A stretch of DNA of 64,000 nucleotides from Symsagittifera roscoffensis (lineage: Eukaryota > Xenacoelomorpha > Acoela > Convolutidae): positions 16,415,949-16,479,948 of the forward strand of contig NC_087066.1 of NCBI RefSeq assembly GCF_963678635.1, read 5' to 3'. A program made the position numbers and the translations under genes. Each line of letters begins with the position of its first letter. Positions within the stretch are counted from its first letter, which is position 1. This document shows, in pieces, positions 58,767 to 64,000 of this stretch. The notes under the pieces are model-generated. The model saw nothing but the letters and a program-made list of their open reading frames with translations, made no database searches and was not told the origin of the DNA.

Positions 58767-60790
58767 AGAGTGCAACTTTACTTGGGCCTAGTGGTCCAAA
58801 CTCCTTGAGCTTGGTTGAATAACGTACTAGAGATAATTCCAGAGCTTACTTATCATGTCTCGAGTAATTGGTTTTAATTAGAGGTTGTTTTAATAACATA
58901 CTAGAGTTAATTCCAGAGCTTACTTATCATGTCTCGAGTAATTGGTTTTAATTAGAGATTGTTTTACGAGATTATGCTGAGATAAGGTGAGTTTCTAGTT
59001 TGATCTATCTGAAATTGGATAGAACACACAGTGTCTAATAACAAAAGTGCTTAACACTAAGTTCCCAATTCTGTTTTCAACGGGAATTGCGTATTTTTTG
59101 GTATTTAGAGACCTGGCAATGGGGGCGTTTTATTTGATTTCTAGATTGTGGGTTTTTTTGTAGTGTCTCTTAAGCAGTAACACAATTTTGAGTTCCATTT
59201 CTAGTTGAACCGATAATTGGGGGACCGACCTTTTACCAGACCGATCTTTCAACAGAAAAGATATAATGTTTAGTCCGGTTAAAGACAATGATTTCACGGT
59301 TTTTCAGCGATGTTTTTTTATGTAACCACTTCCGTTTCAAATTTTCCACTAGTTTAAATTTATCTCAATTGAAATAAGGCCTTGTAGTGTGGAAAAGGTT
59401 CGGTCTGGTAAAAAAACCTAGCCCCGTTTATTGGCCTCGACCGATGGAATAAGAATAGCACGAGAAATAAGGTCTCTGGCCCTTGATCCAATGGCTTTGG
59501 AGCCTATCATTCTTAATGTCAAATATGGCATTCTTGGACGATTGTTACAAGCGTAAGAGTTTTGCAAGATATAGGAACGATTTGTGGTCTTCGCTGATAT
59601 ATTAAAAATCATTATAATCATAAAAATACAGAATTTAGGAATAAGATTCAAGGGCTGAATCAAGTTCCCAGTTTTTTTTTATTTTTAGCTAATGTCAAAA
59701 GTTTTGAAATTAAACAGCAGTTGCTAGCATAATTGACTCACCCAGAACATCAATTGCTCTCAGTAATTTTTTCATAGGAGAACTTCCAGTATCTTTCAGG
59801 CAATTTTTCTTTCAATTTTTTGTAATCTATTGTTATCAGGTCGAATCCAAAACAAGCAGGCAATTTATTTTGCAGAAAAGGTACACAGTACCAGAAATTG
59901 TCCTTGCCATTTTTTTTCAGCTTTGACATGAAACACGCGTTTCTGGATACTTGTCGGATCTCGAAGGAATTTTTGGTCCAGGGCAAATCGTGATCGTAAA
60001 CCGAACAACCGTTGCTGATGTTAGCAATTTTGCGGAAGAAAAAAGGATCGTGCGTTTCGTCAAGTAGTGAAAATTTTGTTTGGCTTACACACCTCAGATC
60101 CATATGATATAATTGGTTCAAAGTAGCCACAGCAAGCATTTTAATTTTGATGATAATGATGACGATTTTGACAAAATTCGCTTAATTTGGAAAAAAACTC
60201 TTCTGGTTTTTTGACACTGGCTGTTCTTAGCTGCCAGACCAGATGAAATTTTTTGGTGTTATGATTACTAAAAATTAGGTTTTTCTCAGTATCAGGTTCT
60301 GAAAGCTCGTGTTCACCTATATGAATATTATGCGATGTACAATCTGATTTTAAGATCAAGTTACGAGGTCACTCCTAAAAACAGGGCTACTACTTAGTTG
60401 ACATATTACTTTTGTTTTTGTTCAGTAGATAAAAATCAAACCGTTCCCTTAACTCCTAGCTTCTCAATATCTGAAAGTGAACTTGATGTCATTTAATTCA
60501 ATTCATGACATACCAGGAAGCTAAAAATTGTTTTAAAAACTAGTTCCAAGTCTTTTCCCGAAACCCTTCCGGATTTTGGAATCGGGTCAAAGAGCTGTCT
60601 TGTTGTCGACCAGGAAGGGTAGCAAACTCCTAACAATAGCCCTCCTCATTCCCGGGCAAAACTTCGTAACGATTGTAGCTGCACAATTGTTACAATTCCG
60701 ATTGCCCTTCCGCCAAAATCCTCGGCTGTAAATTTCTATCTGCTTATTTCAGCAATTTGTCTGTGTTTTCTCAGCAAAAATCTTTGTTCT
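58767..60790 (-). repeat. tandem unit 4 of the RT-bearing array (2.02 kb, internally deleted)
   Basis: It shares the ~90-base deletion with unit 3 and has a further deletion of about 250-300 bases near 60363, where GATCAAGTTA is joined directly to CGAGGTCACTCC. It also has a local direct duplication of about 75 bases at 58815-58970 (AGAGCTTACTTATCATGTCT twice). Similarity to the array stops at TTTGTTCT near 60790. Confidence 0.9.
59750..60359 (-). pseudogene. reverse-transcriptase C-terminal remnant (array unit 4)
   Basis: Frames 60141-60359 and 59750-60139 cover the same remnant as in unit 3. The start of the first frame is cut by the unit-4 deletion, so it lacks the MSLYLSKCH beginning. 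Confidence 0.75.
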
Positions 60791-61899
60791 GATTTTTGCG
60801 GCTTTTCAGCTTTCGCAAAAATAAAAAAGATCACGTGTCTTTCTTTTAGAACGAATTTTTAAAAATAAGCATGTCAGCAAAAAGTGACCCTTCCCAGACC
60901 GTATTTTTTTTAAAAAAAAGACTGTTAATACTCAAATCAAAACTGCTCTTCCTTACAGTTTAACTACTTCTAATGAAATTCATTTCGACCAGCCATTTTT
61001 GGCGGCATTCTGGTCGAATGGCACATTAAATATTCTTTTTCTTGTATTTGGATTTTTTGAAAAATCTTCCAACTGTTTTTTTAAGAATGTTTGTGAAGTT
61101 TTTCGAAAACTAACCTCTCAAATAAAATATTGCGGGCTTAATGAAAAAAATTGGCAGTGAGAATTTCCGCTGAATTAGCGGCGACTCACGAAGTTTTTTA
61201 CCCAAAAAATTTTCTTACCGAAATGTCAAATTTTTGACTTTTTTTAAATTTTCAAATTTTTGCGAAAAATTCCATGCCCTATCTGAGATTTTGGTTTCAA
61301 TTCGAAGAACGGGTTAGAAGAATTGCATTTGCTTCTTCGACTCAACAACCATTTTTCTGGAACCAAAAATTATGGCCCCTGGATTTTGTGACCGTTTTTT
61401 GTTTGAAAATTTCTTTTTTTTTCTCCAAGATTACCCTCCCAAATCTGACATTTTGAGTTCAATCCAAATACAAGTTGAGTAAATTCCTTCGTCATGAGCA
61501 GTTATGCCTATTTTTAATGCAAAAAGCTATGATTATTGGAAATGTCAAATTTTTGATTTGTTGACCGTTTTTTTTGTACTTTTCTCGCTAACTATCGTGC
61601 CAACTCTGATATCATAAGTTAAATCGAAACAACAGTTGTTGAAAACCTATGTTCATAACTGGCTATGCCCAGTTTGTTTATAAAAAATTATCGTTTTTGA
61701 AATATTCAATTTTTCGAAACTTCGACAGTTTTATGGAAAAATATTGACTTTACGCAAAAACTACCGTGCCAATTCTCAGATTGTGTTCAATCGAAAAACT
61801 TGGTTTTGGGAATTGTTTTTGCGTGAGCTGCCAGGTCCTGTTTTTTCAGAAAACATTTTTGCGTTCAAAAAAAAGTCTTTTGACCGTTTCTTAGAGCTG
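60791..61899. repeat. dispersed repeat sequence after the array
   Basis: This stretch consists of words shared with the inverted repeat at 46547-46919: CTGGCTATGCCCAGTTTGTT near 61660 and CTACCGTGCCAATTCTCAGA near 61764. CATGAGCAG..TATGCC..TTTTT near 61490 recurs near 62762. No gene is seen; the ORF at 61274-61456 is low-complexity. Confidence 0.6.
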
Positions 61900-64000
61900 T
61901 GATGAAACGTTTAACTTAAAGAATCGGTTCCGATAATTGTTCTTGCAGAAGTTTTGATAGAGAAATGTTATCTCATTGTTGAAATTGATACTGGCATAGG
62001 AAAAGCATAGGAAAGTTACAGAAGTGGCTTTTTGACGCTCGCTGATCTTAGTTGGCAGACCCGGCGAAATTTCTCGATACTAAGATTACTTGATCTTTCT
62101 CGGTATCAGTTTATGAAAGTTCGTGTTCACCTAAATGAATTTCATGCGATGTACAATCTGATTTGAAGAACAAGTTAAGAAATTTTGATAAATTTAAATT
62201 CAAGTTGTTATCACTGTAACATTTGCCCGGCAGTACATACCGACGGAAAATGAAGCTAGGTTATGAAACGACTGGCTAGTGTCTAAACACAGCTTCACAT
62301 GATTTCAACCGTCTCCTTAAACGCATTTCTGAGTGTGGTTCAATAACATTGGGTCGACAGAGTAAATTTTATTTAGGGCAACTGGCCAAACTGCGCAAAT
62401 TAACATGGTTACTTGCCAAAATAGTGAGCTCATGGCTGGATCTCAAAATCCCCAGACCATGAGGTCATTCCTAAAAACAGGGCTATTACTTAGTTATCAT
62501 ATTACTTTTGTTTTTGTTCAGTAGATAAAGATCAACCAATTCCCTTAACTCCTAGCTTCTCAAAATCAATAAGCAAACTTGATGTTGTTTAGTTTATTTC
62601 ATGACATACCAGTAAGTTAAAAGTTGTTTTTTAAACCAGTTTCAAATCTTTTACCGTGACCCGTTTTTTTTGAAACTTTTATTTTTTTTATCTAAGACTA
62701 CCCTCCTAAATCTGACATTTTGGCTTCAACCGAAATTACAAATTGTGTGAATCTCTTTGGCATGAGCAGGTACGCCCTATTTTTCCACACAAGAAGCTAT
62801 GATTCTCGGAAATGTCAAATTCTTATGCCAAATCTGATATCATGATTAAAATCAAAACAACACGTTATTGAAACCCTACCTTTAAAACTGGATATGCCCA
62901 GTTTGCGTAAGAAAAAATATCGCCTTCAATTAATTCAGTTTTTTTTAATTTTTAGCAGCTTTGTGGAAAATTTTTGATTTTACGCGAAAACTACCGTGCC
63001 AATTCTCAGGTTGTGTTCAATCGAGAAACTTGGTTTCGGAAATCATTTCTGCGTGAGCGGCCAGATCATGCTTTTTCAGAAATCTTTTTTGAATTCAAAA
63101 GTTTTTTTGACTGTTTCTTAGAGCTGTGATGAAAAATTCAACTTAAAGAGTCGGTTCCGATAATTGTTATTGCAGAAGTAGAGACTCCTCAAGGTTTTGT
63201 AAGAAAAATGTTTTCTCATTGGTAAAATTGTTACTGGGAAACCGTGAGAAAATACAGATTTGGCTTTTTGACGCTCGCTATTCTTTGTTGGCAAACCAGG
63301 CGAAATGTCTCGATACTATGATTACTAGATCTTTCTCGGTATCAGTTTATGAAAACTGGTGTTCACTTAAATGATTTTTTTATGCTATGTACAATCTGAT
63401 TTGAACATCAATTTTTGAAATTTTGCTAAATTTAAACTCATGTTGTTATCACTGTAACACAAGCCCAGAAGTACATACCGACGGAAAATAAAGCTAGGTT
63501 ATGAAACGACGGGCTAGCGTCTAAACACAACTTTACATGCTTTTAACAGTCTCTACCAAGCCATTTCTATGCGTGGTTCATTAAGATCCCTTCGACAAAG
63601 TCATTATTATTCGAGGCTATCTAAAAACAGGGCTGATTCTTAATTATCATATTACTTTAGTTTTTGTTCAATAGATGAAGATCAGCCCATTCCCTTAACT
63701 TCTAGCTTCTCAAAATCTGAAAACGAACTTGATGTTATTTAATTCAACTCATGACATACCAGTAAGCTAAAAGTTGTTTTTAAAAACAGTTTCAATTTTT
63801 TTTACCGTGACCCGTTTTTTTTAAAGATTTTTTTCTCTAAGACTACCTTCTCAAATCTGACTTTCGGAATTGGGAATCGTTTCTGCTTAAGCGACCAGAT
63901 CCTGCGTTTTCAGGAGATATTTTTGGGTTTAAAAAAATCTTTCAACCGTTTCTTAGAACTTTTGATCGTTTCTGAAAAGTTGTGCGATCAATCTTAAAAC
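61900..64000. repeat. two older, diverged relatives of the array unit
   Basis: Landmarks of the RT-bearing unit recur in diverged form at 62031-62660 and 63267-63800, with a period near 1.24 kb: GACGCTCGCT, GGCAGACC, TCTTTCTCGGTATCAGTTTATGA, GTGTTCACCTAAATGA, ATGTACAATCTGATTTGAA and TACATACCGACGGAAAAT. They are separated by pieces of the 46.5-kb/61.6-kb repeat. The window ends inside this region. Confidence 0.7.

Overview
This is eukaryotic, metazoan nuclear DNA. It is AT-rich and gene-poor, with spliceosomal introns bounded by GT...AG, animal-type gene families and much decayed transposon sequence. I cannot place the species. The families found (ERGIC1, MRPL46, STKLD1) exist across animals, and a marine invertebrate is only a guess. 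No prokaryotic features such as operons, ribosome binding sites or CRISPR are present.

Layout. Positions 1-13.9 kb hold no gene I recognise: degenerate TATAATCGAT-type repeats, a C-rich/G-rich block near 1.0-1.4 kb, a truncated TIR element, a 101-bp tandem repeat, a possible decayed coding relic near 7.9-8.7 kb and a fold-back element near 11.5 kb. A small intronless ORF (116 aa, PP1-type RVSF motif) lies at 13.9-14.3 kb on the minus strand. A complete TIR element with TA target duplication is at 16.5-17.4 kb. From 17.66 to 30.75 kb a recent tandem segmental duplication (about 6.3 kb and 6.8 kb) carries two copies of MRPL46 on the minus strand. The right copy is intact (3 exons, 254 aa) and the left copy has a nonsense codon at 156. 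The two copies show an empty/filled site for a 529-bp hairpin-ended element. ERGIC1 (7 exons, 300 aa) follows at 30.8-33.2 kb. After a repeat-rich gap, an STKLD1-like pseudokinase plus ARM-repeat gene runs from 50.6 down to 39.8 kb (4 exons, 655 aa, one 7.8-kb intron full of repeats, including a fresh inverted repeat). From 51 to 60.8 kb there are four tandem units of about 2.3 kb, each with a decayed non-LTR reverse-transcriptase C-terminus; one is interrupted by a second LINE fragment with a 14-bp target-site duplication. Older diverged relatives run to the window end.

All recognised genes are on the minus strand. Exon models were built by hand: splice phases agree at every junction and total coding lengths are multiples of three. 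The three named genes have unrelated housekeeping or regulatory roles (early secretory pathway, mitochondrial ribosome, pseudokinase), so no pathway links them. The novel-looking signal is a repeat family defined by a terminal hairpin of variable sequence next to a conserved GTTCCGAC block, with at least eight occurrences and a natural empty site that defines its ends.
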